Counted from the stretch's first letter, positions 51,681-62,409 are shown. The stretch: 64,000 nt of DNA from Lachancea kluyveri NRRL Y-12651 (GCA_000149225.2 CM000693.1:868001-932000), one strand, 5' to 3'. The notes: a model not told the origin generated them from the sequence alone. Numbers and translations are program-made.

Positions 51681-52019
51681 ATGCATTTAACGACATTAAC
51701 ACAAAAAAAAAAAAACTCAACCAACATCACAATACAAGACAAGAAAATAAACAAAACTCTTTTTTAAAAAAAAAAAAAAAGGAAAAAAGAAGTGAAAAGA
51801 AGAGTCACTTCATTTATTGGAAGCCACTTTCAGAGAGACAGGATTATCTTATCAGGAAGGGAATGGGTCCAAAAGCTTCTTTTAACACTATTCTATCTCA
51901 TTCTTTAAAGAAAAATATTCGTATATGTATGCTTATATCCTTTGATTATTAATTCTCATATTTATATTAGTCACATACTCTGCTTTTTATTGTTAAAGTA
52001 CAGTAGATTCTTAAACACG
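51681..52019. other. convergent intergenic region, COX6 / ELF1
   Basis: About 340 bp, AT-rich. It includes A runs at 51704-51715 and 51768-51780 and probably both terminators. No gene. Confidence 0.45.
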
Positions 52020-52484
52020 TTATTCATCATCGCTATCAACTAAAGTCCCTCTGCCCCTTTTACTAGAGCCTATCCTTTCGTCGTCGTCATCATCATCCTC
52101 ATAGCCATTTTCATCGCCATCGCCGAATTCATCCTCATCAGAATCTAATGCAGGTCTCCTAGCAGATTCTGCTGCGTCGGAGTCGCTCTCGTAGTCGCTA
52201 TCACTCCCACTCTCATCATCACTTTCACTAGCTTTACCAACGTTAACCTCTTCTACCGCGTCGAACCAATCGCTATATACATCCACGGGCTGAGATAATG
52301 CGTTGATTCTCGTTTGAAAACTTTGGCCACATACTTTGCAGGACAACGACCCAATACTATTTTTTTTGTCTAACGTACATGTAATTGATCTTTCATGATT
52401 ACAAAACAAACAATTGAATGCAGTGTCCAATTTTTGGACGATCTTCTTAGCTGGTGTTCTAGATGACTTCTTTCTCTTACCCAT
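52020..52484 (-). CDS. ELF1: transcription elongation factor Elf1
   Basis: 154 aa, orthologue of YKL160W (145 aa). It is a small zinc-ribbon protein that travels with RNA polymerase II through chromatin. A basic N-terminus ([14 protein letters not shown]) is followed by the zinc site C25-C28 and C49-C52, then the conserved [18 protein letters not shown]. The last 70 residues are an acidic Ser/Asp tail. It is divergent from CIC1 across 243 bp. Confidence 0.96.
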   Translation of the reverse strand: MGKRKKSSRTPAKKIVQKLDTAFNCLFCNHERSITCTLDKKNSIGSLSCKVCGQSFQTRINALSQPVDVYSDWFDAVEEVNVGKASESDDESGSDSDYESDSDAAESARRPALDSDEDEFGDGDENGYEDDDDDDERIGSSKRGRGTLVDSDDE

Positions 52485-52633
52485 TTTGCAATTACTGCCC
52501 TTTCAAAGAAAACAATTGCTCTTATTGCTAAAGCAAGCAAAACAGTAAGACCCAGCCTCCTATCATTGAATATTTTCTACACGACCCGATTTCATGTATC
52601 ATGTACAACGACTGCAAAAAAGAAACAACGAGA

Positions 52634-52674
52634 TGAAAAAATTTTCAGATAGGTCTCTAAGCTCATCTCATCGC
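52634..52674. promoter_or_regulatory. RRPE and PAC elements upstream of CIC1
   Basis: TGAAAAAATTTT (52634-52645, RRPE-like with one extra A) and GCTCATCTCATCGC (52661-52674), the full complement of PAC GCGATGAGATGAGC. They are 16 bp apart and end 53 bp before the CIC1 start. This pair is the standard layout of ribosome-biogenesis promoters. Confidence 0.8.
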
Positions 52675-52727
52675 ATCGCTTCACTAAGAGCCCACCAGTA
52701 ATATTAAGGTGACAAGTCAAACTAAAT

Positions 52728-54047
52728 ATGGCGAAGGACACACCAGTTAAGAGGAAGAGCGGTTCAAAACCATCTTCCAAAAGATCTACCCCTGTTAGTA
52801 CACCATCCAAGAAGAAATTGAATTCTTCTGTTAAGCCAGCTTCAGCTAAGAAGACTCCTGCCTCTTCTGCTAAGTCCACTCCAGTTAAGAAAACTCCTGT
52901 TTCTTCTACCAAGTCTACTCCAGCCAAGAAGACTCCTGCCTCTTCTGCCAAGTCTACTCCAGCTAAGAAGTCCTCAGGCGATTCTGTAAAATCGACACCA
53001 ACTAAGAAGAAAGCAGCAGCCGCTTCTAAGAAACAAGATGATTCGGTTATTCCAAAGGACAGAATCACTCACGCTGTCAAAGAATTATCCAAGTACATTA
53101 ACAAGAAGGAAGAATCATCTGACTCCAATATATTAATTGATGATGATGAGTTGACTAAATCTTTACAACTGATCATTGTTAACAACGAATCCTTCACCGG
53201 CAACAACAAGTTATTCAAACCTAAGCTATTGACCGTAAAGCATTCCATTTTCAAGCCATGGAAAGAAAACAGTGCTACATCTGTTAAAGATTTTAAAACG
53301 TTGTTGATTTTAAAGGACAAGGACATTAGCAAAGTCACCGAAGATGACTTGTTTGATAACTTGGACAAGCATGGTATAGTTGTGGACCAAATCATCAGTG
53401 GCCAGGATCTAAAAACCAAGTACAAAGCGTTTGAGAAAAGAAGAAGTTTGTTGCAAGATTACTCTCTGGTGTTAGCTGATGATTCTATCGTCAGTACATT
53501 GCCAAAATTGTTGGGTGGTAAATCTTACGAAAAAATAACTACCACTCCAATCCCAATTAAAACTGGTAAAAAGGATGACTTTTCTTTAGTTACTTTAACC
53601 AATAGCATTAAGAAAGTTTATTTGGAAAGGCTACCTGTTAAATTACCAAGAGGTACTACTTTGAATGTTCACCTAGGTAACTTGGAATGGTTTAAGTCTG
53701 AAGAAATTGCAGAGAACGTGTTGAGTGTTGCAGAACAATTTATCAAAGACTTCAAGATTAGATCCGTCTTCATCAAGTCTGCCACTTCTCCAGTTTTGCC
53801 CCTATACTATAATCAAGACGTTTTGGATGAATTGGTTAAGAAGAGCGAAGAACAAGACGGTGAAAGCAAAATTAGTACCGTTGAAATCGACGGTGTTGAA
53901 TTAGAATTGTCTAACTTTGACAAAGCATTGATGGAAATTGCCAATCCAGACCAATTGGACAAGGTTTTCGCTAAACAAGTCAAGAGAGCTAAGAGAAAAG
54001 CAGATGATAGCGAACAGCTTGCCACTGTCAAGAAGGCCAAGAATTAG
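52728..54047 (+). CDS. CIC1: 60S ribosome biogenesis factor Cic1/Nsa3
   Basis: 439 aa, orthologue of YHR052W (376 aa). It is a nucleolar factor of pre-60S particles, also reported as a proteasome adaptor. The C-terminal ribosomal-protein-L1-like domain spans about residues 130-410 (VKHSIFKPWKENSATSVKDF; LPKLLGGKSYEKI; LPRGTTLNVHLGNLEW). The N-terminal 115 residues are basic and built of repeated SSAKSTPAKKTPA-like units, which account for the extra length. The ending KRAKRKADDSEQ is basic. Confidence 0.95.
   Translation: MAKDTPVKRKSGSKPSSKRSTPVSTPSKKKLNSSVKPASAKKTPASSAKSTPVKKTPVSSTKSTPAKKTPASSAKSTPAKKSSGDSVKSTPTKKKAAAASKKQDDSVIPKDRITHAVKELSKYINKKEESSDSNILIDDDELTKSLQLIIVNNESFTGNNKLFKPKLLTVKHSIFKPWKENSATSVKDFKTLLILKDKDISKVTEDDLFDNLDKHGIVVDQIISGQDLKTKYKAFEKRRSLLQDYSLVLADDSIVSTLPKLLGGKSYEKITTTPIPIKTGKKDDFSLVTLTNSIKKVYLERLPVKLPRGTTLNVHLGNLEWFKSEEIAENVLSVAEQFIKDFKIRSVFIKSATSPVLPLYYNQDVLDELVKKSEEQDGESKISTVEIDGVELELSNFDKALMEIANPDQLDKVFAKQVKRAKRKADDSEQLATVKKAKN
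52833..52985 (+). repeat. in-gene tandem repeat (39-bp units) in CIC1
   Basis: About four imperfect copies of a unit coding for S-S-A-K-S-T-P-A-K-K-T-P-A/V. S/T-P-x-K motifs resemble histone-H1-type DNA-binding and phosphorylation repeats. Copy number probably varies between strains. Confidence 0.75.
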
Positions 54048-54525
54048 ACATGTGTATATTTTATTGCCATAGAAGAGACTGTACATTTAGCGAATAATAC
54101 TTATTTTGACTCCATAACCTTTTTATGACATATTGTACATATTACTACCGGCGTTAAAAAAAAAAGGCATGTGACCTGTCCAATTATTGTCCGGGTAACA
54201 ATAATGTTATATATATTACTTTATTTTGTCCCTTGGAATAGTGAAAAATTTTCGACGTTTTTCTGACGGAGCTGTCTAGACGACATGACAACCACAAAAA
54301 TCAAAGGTTGAATTAGACTGAGGATTTAATCTGTTTAAATAGTTGGTTGCTGACTTGCAATTTCCAAGAACGAGTACGAAGTTTTGTGACCAAGATAACT
54401 GAAGCTGAATTTTTCCCCAAAGGCCATTTTGTCAATTCTGTTTTTCTGCTGGTCGGGTTTACTTGGTTTTGAGAAATAAAGGGCTTCCTTGGCCTCTTCT
54501 GGATACACTAAAAGACGTACGGATC
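54048..54525. other. intergenic, CIC1 to Gcr1_C-like gene
   Basis: About 480 bp, CIC1 terminator and promoter of the next gene. A short reading frame beginning with ATG at 54285 (9 codons) could be a leader uORF if transcription starts that far upstream. Nothing else is seen. Confidence 0.4.
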
Positions 54526-55539
54526 ATGAATCTAGACGAGATAATAGAGTCTTTCAAACTAAGAGTTAATAAATTGTCTCAGGATTGGGATGCGCTAACT
54601 TCTGTGACGTTGGGTACACCTGAGGATGAGTTGAAGTTGTTGAAGGCCAAATTGGATTTGGTACAGGAACAAAATTCGGCTATAATAGTGGACTTAGACC
54701 ATATTAAAAAGGTTTTGAACTTGGATGACGACGCCTCAAATAATGTCTTTACCTTGTTGGGTAGTGCTGGAGACGGGTTGAGTGATGCGGCTAATATCGC
54801 GGCCAATGCTGTCGCAGCGGCTACCGCATCGATGGACCACCATCATCACCATCACCATCATCATCACCCGCCTAACACCCCTCAAAGTGAGACTGCATCC
54901 CAGCATCATTTACATTCACATGGGTTGGACGTCGCATCAATTTCTTCGCTTGCCACTTCGTTGGATTCAGATTTACACACATTAAAGAAACGGCGTACTT
55001 CTGGGTTTGAGAAAGGCAATAATTCAGAACAGTTAAGCGGTACCGATTGCACGTCCAAAAAGCAGCATAATTCTGTTGAAGTTGTTCATAATGGTAGTAC
55101 TGCCTCTGTAACTGCTGCCAGTACTGACACGGCGGCTATGCCTACGGTCAACGGCAACCATATTCATCATAACCATATATCTGCACGTCGCACTCTTCCC
55201 CCAGCACATATACAGGAGATTGAAGATTACGAATTGCAAATGATCGATAACCCAAAGTCAGTCGCTGAATTATATGATGAATTTGATAACAGCCTCAAGC
55301 TACAAATTCTAGAATTCGAGAAGAAATTTGGCAAGGGCCAACTATCGCGGATTCCCAAGATAAGAACATATCAAAGAAGAAGAGCATTGGTGAGCGAAAT
55401 TGACAAGTATGCAAGATTTACCAATAAATCTACCGAAGATGCGATACATTTCTTTGAAAACATTCGAAACGAAAAAAACAAGACTGTCGCTTGGTTGTAT
55501 AATAATTTAGGGAGAGTCTTGGCTGAGTATAACATGTGA
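54526..55539 (+). CDS. protein with Gcr1/Msn1/Hot1-like C-terminal domain
   Basis: 337 aa; no S. cerevisiae orthologue recognised at this locus. The N-terminal 70 residues are helical, probably a coiled coil (LKLLKAKLDLVQEQNSAI). An Ala-rich segment, ten consecutive histidines (about 104-113) and a His/Ser/Thr-rich linker follow. The last 90 residues resemble the Gcr1_C DNA-binding domain shared by Gcr1, Msn1 and Hot1: SVAELYDEFDNSLKLQI, YQRRRALVSEIDKYAR, STEDAIHFFENIRNEKNKT. The motif WxE near the start of that domain is replaced by YDEF. It may be a transcription factor; that is inference from a by-eye match. Frame is open upstream without an ATG; 54526 is the first. Confidence 0.75.
   Translation: MNLDEIIESFKLRVNKLSQDWDALTSVTLGTPEDELKLLKAKLDLVQEQNSAIIVDLDHIKKVLNLDDDASNNVFTLLGSAGDGLSDAANIAANAVAAATASMDHHHHHHHHHHPPNTPQSETASQHHLHSHGLDVASISSLATSLDSDLHTLKKRRTSGFEKGNNSEQLSGTDCTSKKQHNSVEVVHNGSTASVTAASTDTAAMPTVNGNHIHHNHISARRTLPPAHIQEIEDYELQMIDNPKSVAELYDEFDNSLKLQILEFEKKFGKGQLSRIPKIRTYQRRRALVSEIDKYARFTNKSTEDAIHFFENIRNEKNKTVAWLYNNLGRVLAEYNM
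54838..54867 (+). repeat. CAT/CAC triplet run (ten His codons)
   Basis: Microsatellite in the Gcr1_C-like gene; mixed CAT and CAC codons suggest it is not very recent. Confidence 0.8.
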
Positions 55540-55867
55540 GTTTTACTGAGCTAGAACAAGTACTTGACCAAAAAAAGTTTTAAAGGTTCGTTTTTAAGGG
55601 GGAAAAAAATAAAGAGGGCAAAACTATTCCTACTTAAGGAGCATCCCATTCCATTATTATTACTTTTTTTTTTTTTTTTTTTTTTTTCTCCCACTTTTAT
55701 TCTGTAATTTTAGCTAATGTAATATGTGCAACTCGAGCCCCTTCGTAAGAAAGGAAAAAACCTGGTGCTTTTAAAACGTAGAAAAGTTCAATGGGGTTCT
55801 TTTTGTTTCCTATCATACAAACATGCTTAAAAAGGTGATTACATAAATAAGGTGAGTAAAATTTGCA
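55540..55867. other. convergent intergenic region with T24 tract
   Basis: About 330 bp between the Gcr1_C-like gene and ERC1, which converge. It contains a run of 24 T residues (55664-55687). No gene. Confidence 0.5.
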
Positions 55868-57700
55868 TTAAACCCTGTTGTCCTCAGAATTTCTTAACTT
55901 GGCCGCGTAAATAATATCTTGCCAGTTGCAATGGAAAACAGCGTAACCTTGGAAAATACTCATGATTATTAACCCATTGGTGATACCATACCATAACCCG
56001 CCAATGCCCAAATGGCAGTTGAACGTCAAAATGTAGGAAACCGGGATCCCAATACAGTAGAAGGCAAACACATTGATGTAACCACCAACTTTTTGACGGC
56101 CTTGGCCTCTCAAGCAACCGGCGGTGCATGCGTTGAATGCATCGAAAATCTGCATTAGCGCTAAGATTGGTAAAACTTTAACAACAAGGTCAACCACTTC
56201 AGGTTCTTCGGAAAATAACGTAGCGATCTTGGTCCTGAAGGTGTAAATTACGAGCATGTTTATGGAACTGATAATAAAAGATAGTAGCAGAGAAACTTTA
56301 CAGGTTATGACGCAGCTTTGGTATAGAGAAGCACCAATAAAGTTAGCAACACGAGTACTTGTTGAAATAGAAATAGAGAACGGAACCTGGTAAGCAAGAG
56401 AGGCAACGGTTGCGATGATAGATTGCGCACCAAGCTCTGCAGTACCTAGGTGAGAGGCAAAAACAGTTAGAATTTCAAAGCCCAAAAATTCTGCTTCAAC
56501 CATTATAATACCCGGTAAGGCTAAATTGACCATTTTTCTCCAGTTTTTGAAAATTTGATGCGGTTTAATGAAACCGTTCCAACATTTACGTGGGTTGACC
56601 TCGTGCTTGGTAAAAACAGTATACAGCAGTAATCCAATAGCCATCAACCAATAGTTTAAGACAACACTGATTGGGGCACCTAGATAACCAATGCCGATGT
56701 TTTTGTTCCAAACCAAGACGTAATTCATCAATGCATTAAACGGAGCGCAAAAGAGAAGCACGATGGTAGAGGCATGGAAAATACCTTGGCATTGTAGAAA
56801 CCTTTTACCACATTCAAATAGGATAAACCCTGGAACACCAAGCGCAACAATTTTTAAATAACGTGCAGCCAACTGACACAACTCACGATCAGGAATTAAT
56901 AGAGCCAAAACTTGTTCTGACCATGACCACCAGATATACAAAACTGGTAGAACGGCTAGAATAGCGATGATGGCACAACGTTGTAACAGAATGCCGACTA
57001 GATGGTAGTTCTTGGCACCGTAGGCTTGAGAGCACAGAGTATCTAGGCACGTACACAGCCCCTGGATTGCGGCAAACCCGATAATATTAGCAGTCATCGA
57101 CCCCAGGGTAATACCACCTAGTTCCTTGGTACCAAGGTGGGAGATGGAAAATATCGATGCTAGTGACAGCGAGTTCTGTAGAACAAAAGTGAAAATCAAT
57201 GGAACTGCATTTCTAACAAGAACCTCGGTTTCTCTCTTGTATGTTGTGGTGATGTTTTTACCGGATTCAATGGCAGTTTGCCAGGTTTGCATGATTTCTT
57301 GCTCTTCTACCGACGTGGTGGGTGCCACTTCGTGTTCTTGTTGCGAAGAATGGTAAAGGTCATTGTACAGTTTATTGTCTATCAACAAATCCCTTTCCTG
57401 CTCCAGCAACTGCTTGGGTAAGTAGTCGGCTCTTTCGGATTCTTCAATAGCGCCGTAGCTTTGAGGAGTGCTCTCCTGTTGCAAAGTTCTAGAGTTGTTG
57501 GTGGCTAAAAGTGATTGGTATCCATCGGCTTCACTCTCCTCTTCCGCTAACTCATCTTCATTTTCATCCTCAAATATTTTGCTGGTTCTATCGGCGGGGA
57601 TGTAGTCTGTTGCGGTGAACAGCCCACCCTTACCATTGCTGTTCGAGTATATAACAGAGGAACGTCTCTCGGAGGTAGTGTGCTTAAATTGCTTAGACAT
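55868..57700 (-). CDS. ERC1: MATE-family transporter Erc1
   Basis: 610 aa, orthologue of YHR032W (581 aa), a multidrug and toxin extrusion (MATE) antiporter; the S. cerevisiae gene confers ethionine resistance. A polar N-terminal 160 residues is followed by twelve membrane helices in two six-helix halves. Family blocks: [72 protein letters not shown] and [17 protein letters not shown]. It is head-to-head with RRM3. Confidence 0.95.
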   Translation of the reverse strand: MSKQFKHTTSERRSSVIYSNSNGKGGLFTATDYIPADRTSKIFEDENEDELAEEESEADGYQSLLATNNSRTLQQESTPQSYGAIEESERADYLPKQLLEQERDLLIDNKLYNDLYHSSQQEHEVAPTTSVEEQEIMQTWQTAIESGKNITTTYKRETEVLVRNAVPLIFTFVLQNSLSLASIFSISHLGTKELGGITLGSMTANIIGFAAIQGLCTCLDTLCSQAYGAKNYHLVGILLQRCAIIAILAVLPVLYIWWSWSEQVLALLIPDRELCQLAARYLKIVALGVPGFILFECGKRFLQCQGIFHASTIVLLFCAPFNALMNYVLVWNKNIGIGYLGAPISVVLNYWLMAIGLLLYTVFTKHEVNPRKCWNGFIKPHQIFKNWRKMVNLALPGIIMVEAEFLGFEILTVFASHLGTAELGAQSIIATVASLAYQVPFSISISTSTRVANFIGASLYQSCVITCKVSLLLSFIISSINMLVIYTFRTKIATLFSEEPEVVDLVVKVLPILALMQIFDAFNACTAGCLRGQGRQKVGGYINVFAFYCIGIPVSYILTFNCHLGIGGLWYGITNGLIIMSIFQGYAVFHCNWQDIIYAAKLRNSEDNRV

Positions 57701-58106
57701 ATGATTAAGACCTTATATCCCTCTCTGCTGTTTTTGGGAATTAACTTACCAATAGGGTAGAAGTAAAGCTTTAAGTTCTGTATTTGATAATTTTTCACAC
57801 TGTGTACTTTTTTCCAACCCATCGCAGCAAGAAAGAGAAAGCCTCACGTTTCTTTTAGTTACGTAATATTCTCGTTTCTTTTTTCTTGTTTCTAGACTTT
57901 AGACGTTAATTGTGATTTTTGTCCGACTATACCCCTGGTAATCAAATAATAGACGCTTGCTGTTTTATTTTAGCTTTTCGTGTTTTTATTTTTTTCTTCA
58001 CTCTTTCTTTCGATGGCAAAAACAAAAGAGGTAAACAAAGCCTAAGTACTATTAGTTTAAGTCTAAAAACGCTTCGAAGGTAATCCTTCTATTCAGATTA
58101 CTAGTA
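57701..58106. other. divergent intergenic region, ERC1 / RRM3
   Basis: About 405 bp with T-rich tracts (57983-58010). No recognised regulatory site or gene. Confidence 0.4.
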
Positions 58107-60317
58107 ATGTTCTCTCAGTTTAACAAAAGACCAATAGACGGGTCATCGAATGCTTCCAAACGACATAACTCCGGGAATAAGCCCTCATCGTTGCCATCGA
58201 ATAAAAGAAGAAATGGTTCCGCTGTCAGTTCACCAAAGGGTAAACCAGCTATGAGGCAGAAAACATTGTCTTCGTTCTTTTTCCAAGCCAGAGGACGTGA
58301 AGATAAGAGCTCTGTGGCCGCTTCGTCCTCTGGATCAAAAACAGAATTAGCCGCTGACAAATTTAAAGGCTTTTCCTCGAGGAAACCCTTGTTACAAAGG
58401 AGACCAACATTCGAGTCATGCGGATCATTTGAAGATGAAGATCCAGATGTTGAGATTAGACGGTTGGAGAACGAAAGACCGTTGAATAACTTTAAGACTC
58501 TGTCGAGGTCGTCGTCCACGCTTACTGCCGTTTCTGCAACTTCTAAAGAGTTGGGCCGCAGCACTTCGTCTTTATCGCCTTTCTTTTCTCATCATGAAAA
58601 GAGCTTCAGCGGTAACTCCACAACTTTGACTTACGAAGAAGACGTCTTGGCGACTTCTACTCAAACTTCAACCGTGTCTTTTTCGTCTTCTCAAAGATCG
58701 AGCAAGAGATCCTCGCAGTTGAGCTTCCCTATCATATCCAGCAAGAAATTGAAACCAATTCGAGCACCTGTGTCTAATGTGTTGCGGCAAAACGTCACGA
58801 AAACAAGTCTTGAGTTGACTAACGAACAGAAAGCTGTTATTGATTTGATTGTTAACAAGAGACTCAACGTCTTTTATACTGGTAGTGCAGGTACAGGTAA
58901 ATCTGTTGTTTTGCGTGAGATTGTTGGCCAGTTAAAATCACGCTATGGCGAGTCGGCTGTTGCAGTCACCGCATCTACAGGTCTGGCTGCTGTCAACGTG
59001 GGAGGTTCCACGGTTAACAGGTTTTCGGGCATTGGCATTGGCAAAGGTGCTGCGGAAAAGCTTGCAGCACAAGTGAAAAGAAACAAGGCAAGCGCCGAGA
59101 GATGGAAACGTGCCAAGATACTGATCGTGGATGAAGTTTCGATGATTGACGGGAGATTCTTGGACAAAATGGACTATGTTGCTAGACGTGTAAGGAACGT
59201 CCTAGATAGACCATTTGGTGGAATCCAATTGGTTCTTACAGGTGATTTTTTCCAATTGCCTCCTGTTCCAGACAGAGATCCTGGAGTTTCGAAACCCATT
59301 TTTTGCTTCGAAAGCAAGGTCTGGAGGGAGGCGATCCAAAAGACCATATGTCTCACTCAAGTCTTTAGACAGCAGGACAATGAGTTGGTGGATATTTTGA
59401 ACTCCATCAGATTCGGTGAAATTAAACCTGATATTTCTCTAAAGATTAAAGCACTTTCAAGGGAGGTAGATTATTCTGACGGCATAGAGCCTACTGAGTT
59501 ATATCCTACCAGAAGAGAAGTTGAAGTTTCCAATAAAAGGAGGCTGGAAAGGCTACGTGGGGAAGTTGTGGAGTTTTTATCAGAAGACCTGTACAAGGCA
59601 AGCGATCAGAAACACGTCAAGCTGTTAGAGTCTTTGATGGCAGAAAAGACATTGATTCTAAAGGAAGAAGCTCAAGTTATGATGATCAAAAACGTAGACG
59701 AAACTTTGGTTAACGGATCTCTTGGTAAAGTGTTATTCTTTACCACTGAACCTCTTTATCAAAAGATGAGAGAGTTGTATCCAGCGACAGAACTATCCAA
59801 TTCGGAACTAGTCTTGGACATGAGATTGATTTGCAAATGTATTGGCGTTCCTGAATCAGCCTATACAGCCGATATCAGGCAGGACATTAACTCGAGACCG
59901 CTGGCTCGACATGACATCCTGAAGCTAATGCTAAACATCGCAGCCAAAGAATCTGAAAAGGAGAAGTATCCATTGATCCAATTCTCTACACGCACAGGTT
60001 TCAGGTATGAATTCATTACTCCGCACGATTTTATCGTCGATATTCCTAATGAAGAAACGAGTGTTTCCAGAAGGCAACTGCCGTTGTTGTTATGCTGGGC
60101 ATTGTCCATACACAAAGCACAAGGGCAAACCATCGACAGACTAAAGGTTGATTTAAGAAAGATATTTGAGGCAGGGCAGGTTTATGTCGCGTTGTCAAGA
60201 GCCGTTTCTAAGGACAGATTGCAGATCGTGAATTTCGATCCTAAAAAGATCAGGGCAAACGAAACCGTCAAAACCTTTTATGGCACTTTGGAAACCATAA
60301 ACTCGGCATCAGGATAA
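58107..60317 (+). CDS. RRM3: Pif1-family DNA helicase Rrm3
   Basis: 736 aa, orthologue of YHR031C (723 aa). It is a 5'-3' helicase that helps replication forks pass tightly bound proteins, at rDNA, tRNA genes and telomeres. A PCNA-binding PIP box QKTLSSFF lies at residues 51-58, as in Rrm3. The N-terminal 230 residues are disordered and Ser-rich. The helicase core follows, with Walker A GSAGTGKSVVL, motif II ILIVDEVSMID, LTGDFFQLPPV, VFRQQDNELVDILN and late motifs HKAQGQTIDRLKVD and GQVYVALSRAV. Rrm3 is preferred over Pif1 on length, PIP box and the SLT2/ERC1 context. Confidence 0.94.
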   Translation: MFSQFNKRPIDGSSNASKRHNSGNKPSSLPSNKRRNGSAVSSPKGKPAMRQKTLSSFFFQARGREDKSSVAASSSGSKTELAADKFKGFSSRKPLLQRRPTFESCGSFEDEDPDVEIRRLENERPLNNFKTLSRSSSTLTAVSATSKELGRSTSSLSPFFSHHEKSFSGNSTTLTYEEDVLATSTQTSTVSFSSSQRSSKRSSQLSFPIISSKKLKPIRAPVSNVLRQNVTKTSLELTNEQKAVIDLIVNKRLNVFYTGSAGTGKSVVLREIVGQLKSRYGESAVAVTASTGLAAVNVGGSTVNRFSGIGIGKGAAEKLAAQVKRNKASAERWKRAKILIVDEVSMIDGRFLDKMDYVARRVRNVLDRPFGGIQLVLTGDFFQLPPVPDRDPGVSKPIFCFESKVWREAIQKTICLTQVFRQQDNELVDILNSIRFGEIKPDISLKIKALSREVDYSDGIEPTELYPTRREVEVSNKRRLERLRGEVVEFLSEDLYKASDQKHVKLLESLMAEKTLILKEEAQVMMIKNVDETLVNGSLGKVLFFTTEPLYQKMRELYPATELSNSELVLDMRLICKCIGVPESAYTADIRQDINSRPLARHDILKLMLNIAAKESEKEKYPLIQFSTRTGFRYEFITPHDFIVDIPNEETSVSRRQLPLLLCWALSIHKAQGQTIDRLKVDLRKIFEAGQVYVALSRAVSKDRLQIVNFDPKKIRANETVKTFYGTLETINSASG

Positions 60318-60404
60318 TCATCTGCGGAATGCTGCGATTGGAGTGCTTGGTATACACACGGTTTTTTAAGCGAAACGTTATTGTTGATGCTCAATCGTGT
60401 ACGT

Positions 60405-60414
60405 CTATTTTTAG
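60405..60414. promoter_or_regulatory. Rlm1/MEF2-type site in the SLT2 upstream region
   Basis: CTATTTTTAG fits the Rlm1 consensus CTA(A/T)4TAG exactly. It is 740 bp upstream of the SLT2 start and close to the 3' end of RRM3. Rlm1 is the factor activated by Slt2, and S. cerevisiae SLT2 is itself an Rlm1 target. The distance lowers confidence. Confidence 0.5.
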
Positions 60415-60493
60415 TAATTCGGCTGCATGCCCTTTTTCCCAGACGGCTTAGTGAAGACAAAACACCAATGGAATTTTTTGGTTAGGGTTCATG

Positions 60494-60513
60494 TTCCGCA
60501 TGCTGATGCGGAA
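60494..60513. repeat. perfect palindrome with 8-bp arms
   Basis: TTCCGCAT-GCTG-ATGCGGAA. The arms contain CCG and CGG 10 bp apart in everted order, which could be a Zn2Cys6-factor site, or the stem of a terminator hairpin of RRM3. Function unknown. Confidence 0.7.
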
Positions 60514-61155
60514 ACGTCTGTACTGCAATGATTGGAAATACGTTAAACAAAAAAAAAAAATGAGCTACAGCGAAAATACAGACCATAACGTTATTCAGCC
60601 TTCAAGTGGGTAGGGCCGAGCCCAATTCAACGCTGGGAGTGAATCCGTGTATGTAAATTAGACGGCAAAGCTATCTCAGACAGGATAAAAGCCATTATGG
60701 CGCTTGTTAAGGACACTTTAATGTCTGCTGTAGATGCACTAAAGCTTTTTTCGTTGCAAGTGCATTACATAGACATTCGAAACGCAGCCCATGTATGATC
60801 TTTTAAACGTTTAAGGTCCGGGGAGTCTTCTGAGTGTCTGTTTACTACCAAACGACAAATGTACTGGCACCAAATTTACCCGGTCGGTAAAGTCTAAGCG
60901 TATCGTATTTATGTAAGTGAATTAGTAATTTTATTCAGGTATTACTATTTCTGCCGCTTCGACCTCACCGCTGACGTGGGAAGGATAGAAAAAAATTTTC
61001 AAGCTTTTGCGCGTGCCAGGGGCCTTCTCCGGCATTGAGGAAACGTTAGGGGTTATAAAGGACGATTTCACCGCGGTTCAAAGGTCCAAAGAATAAAGAT
61101 CATAAAACACTAGTACAGTTTATTACTCTTTCAAAAGGTTCATTCTAGATACACT

Positions 61156-62359
61156 ATGTCGGAAAAACTGGAGAGACACACTTTCAAAGTGTTCAATCAG
61201 GATTTTACGGTTGACAAAAGATTTCAACTAATAAAAGAGATAGGACATGGTGCTTACGGTATTGTCTGTTCCGCAAGATTCACTGAAGCGGTTGAAGAAA
61301 CTACAGTCGCCATTAAAAAGGTTACTAATGTCTTCTCAAAGACGTTGCTATGTAAAAGGTCTCTCCGTGAGTTGAAACTACTAAGACACTTTAGGGGCCA
61401 TAAGAACATCACCTGTCTTTACGATATGGATATAGTTTTTGGAATTGACGGTTCATTCAATGGGCTTTATCTTTACGAGGAATTAATGGAATGTGACATG
61501 CACCAGATCATCAAGTCTGGCCAACCGCTAAGTGATGCCCACTATCAAAGCTTCATTTACCAAATACTTTGTGGGTTGAAATACATCCATTCTGCAGATG
61601 TTTTGCATCGTGATCTGAAACCAGGTAACTTACTGGTTAATGCGGACTGCCAGTTAAAGATTTGTGATTTTGGGCTGGCTAGAGGTTACTCTGAAAACCC
61701 GGTAGAAAATAACCAATTCCTAACAGAATATGTTGCCACCAGGTGGTACAGAGCTCCTGAAATCATGCTAAGCTATCAGGGCTATACCAGAGCTATTGAC
61801 GTTTGGTCTTGCGGCTGTATTTTGGCGGAACTACTGGGATCTGCTCCGATTTTTAAAGGGAAGGACTACGTGGATCAGCTGAACCGTATCCTGCAGATCT
61901 TGGGAACACCTCCGGAGGAAACCTTGGAAAGGATCGGCTCCAAAAATGTCCAAGATTATATCCACCAATTGGGCTTTGTTCCGAAGGTTCCTTTTATTAC
62001 CATGTACCCCAATGCTAATCCTCAAGCATTAGACTTGTTGGAGAAGATGTTGGCGTTTGATCCTCAGAGAAGGATTACCGTTAAGGAGGCACTGAAACAT
62101 CCTTATCTCTCTATATGGCACGATCCAGCTGATGAACCCGTCTGCAGCACGAAATTTGACTTTAGTTTTGAGTCAGTTGATGAAATAGAGCAGTTAAAGC
62201 AAATGGTGGTGGAGGAAGTTCAGGACTTCAGACGCTTTGTAAGGCAACCACTGGCTGAAGAAGACCACAGAATGCAAGAACAAATCGTTCAGCAGCAAGA
62301 GCAGCATCAAGAGCAAGAACAGCAACAACAACAATTGCAACAACAACTGCAGCAACTGC

Positions 62360-62409
<50 letters not shown>

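Larger units (their letters stand above)
60318..61155. other. intergenic, RRM3 to SLT2
   Basis: About 840 bp, unusually long for this window. It holds the Rlm1-type site, the palindrome at 60494-60513, an A run at 60549-60560 and a TTTAAACGTTTAA palindrome near 60802-60814. No tRNA B box and no ORF of note. The lower part is the SLT2 promoter. Confidence 0.5.

Noticed and set aside
52592-53068. 158-codon minus-strand frame with Leu/Val/Glu repeats
   Set aside because: It is the antisense of the Lys/Ser/Thr/Pro repeats of CIC1; repeats keep both strands open.
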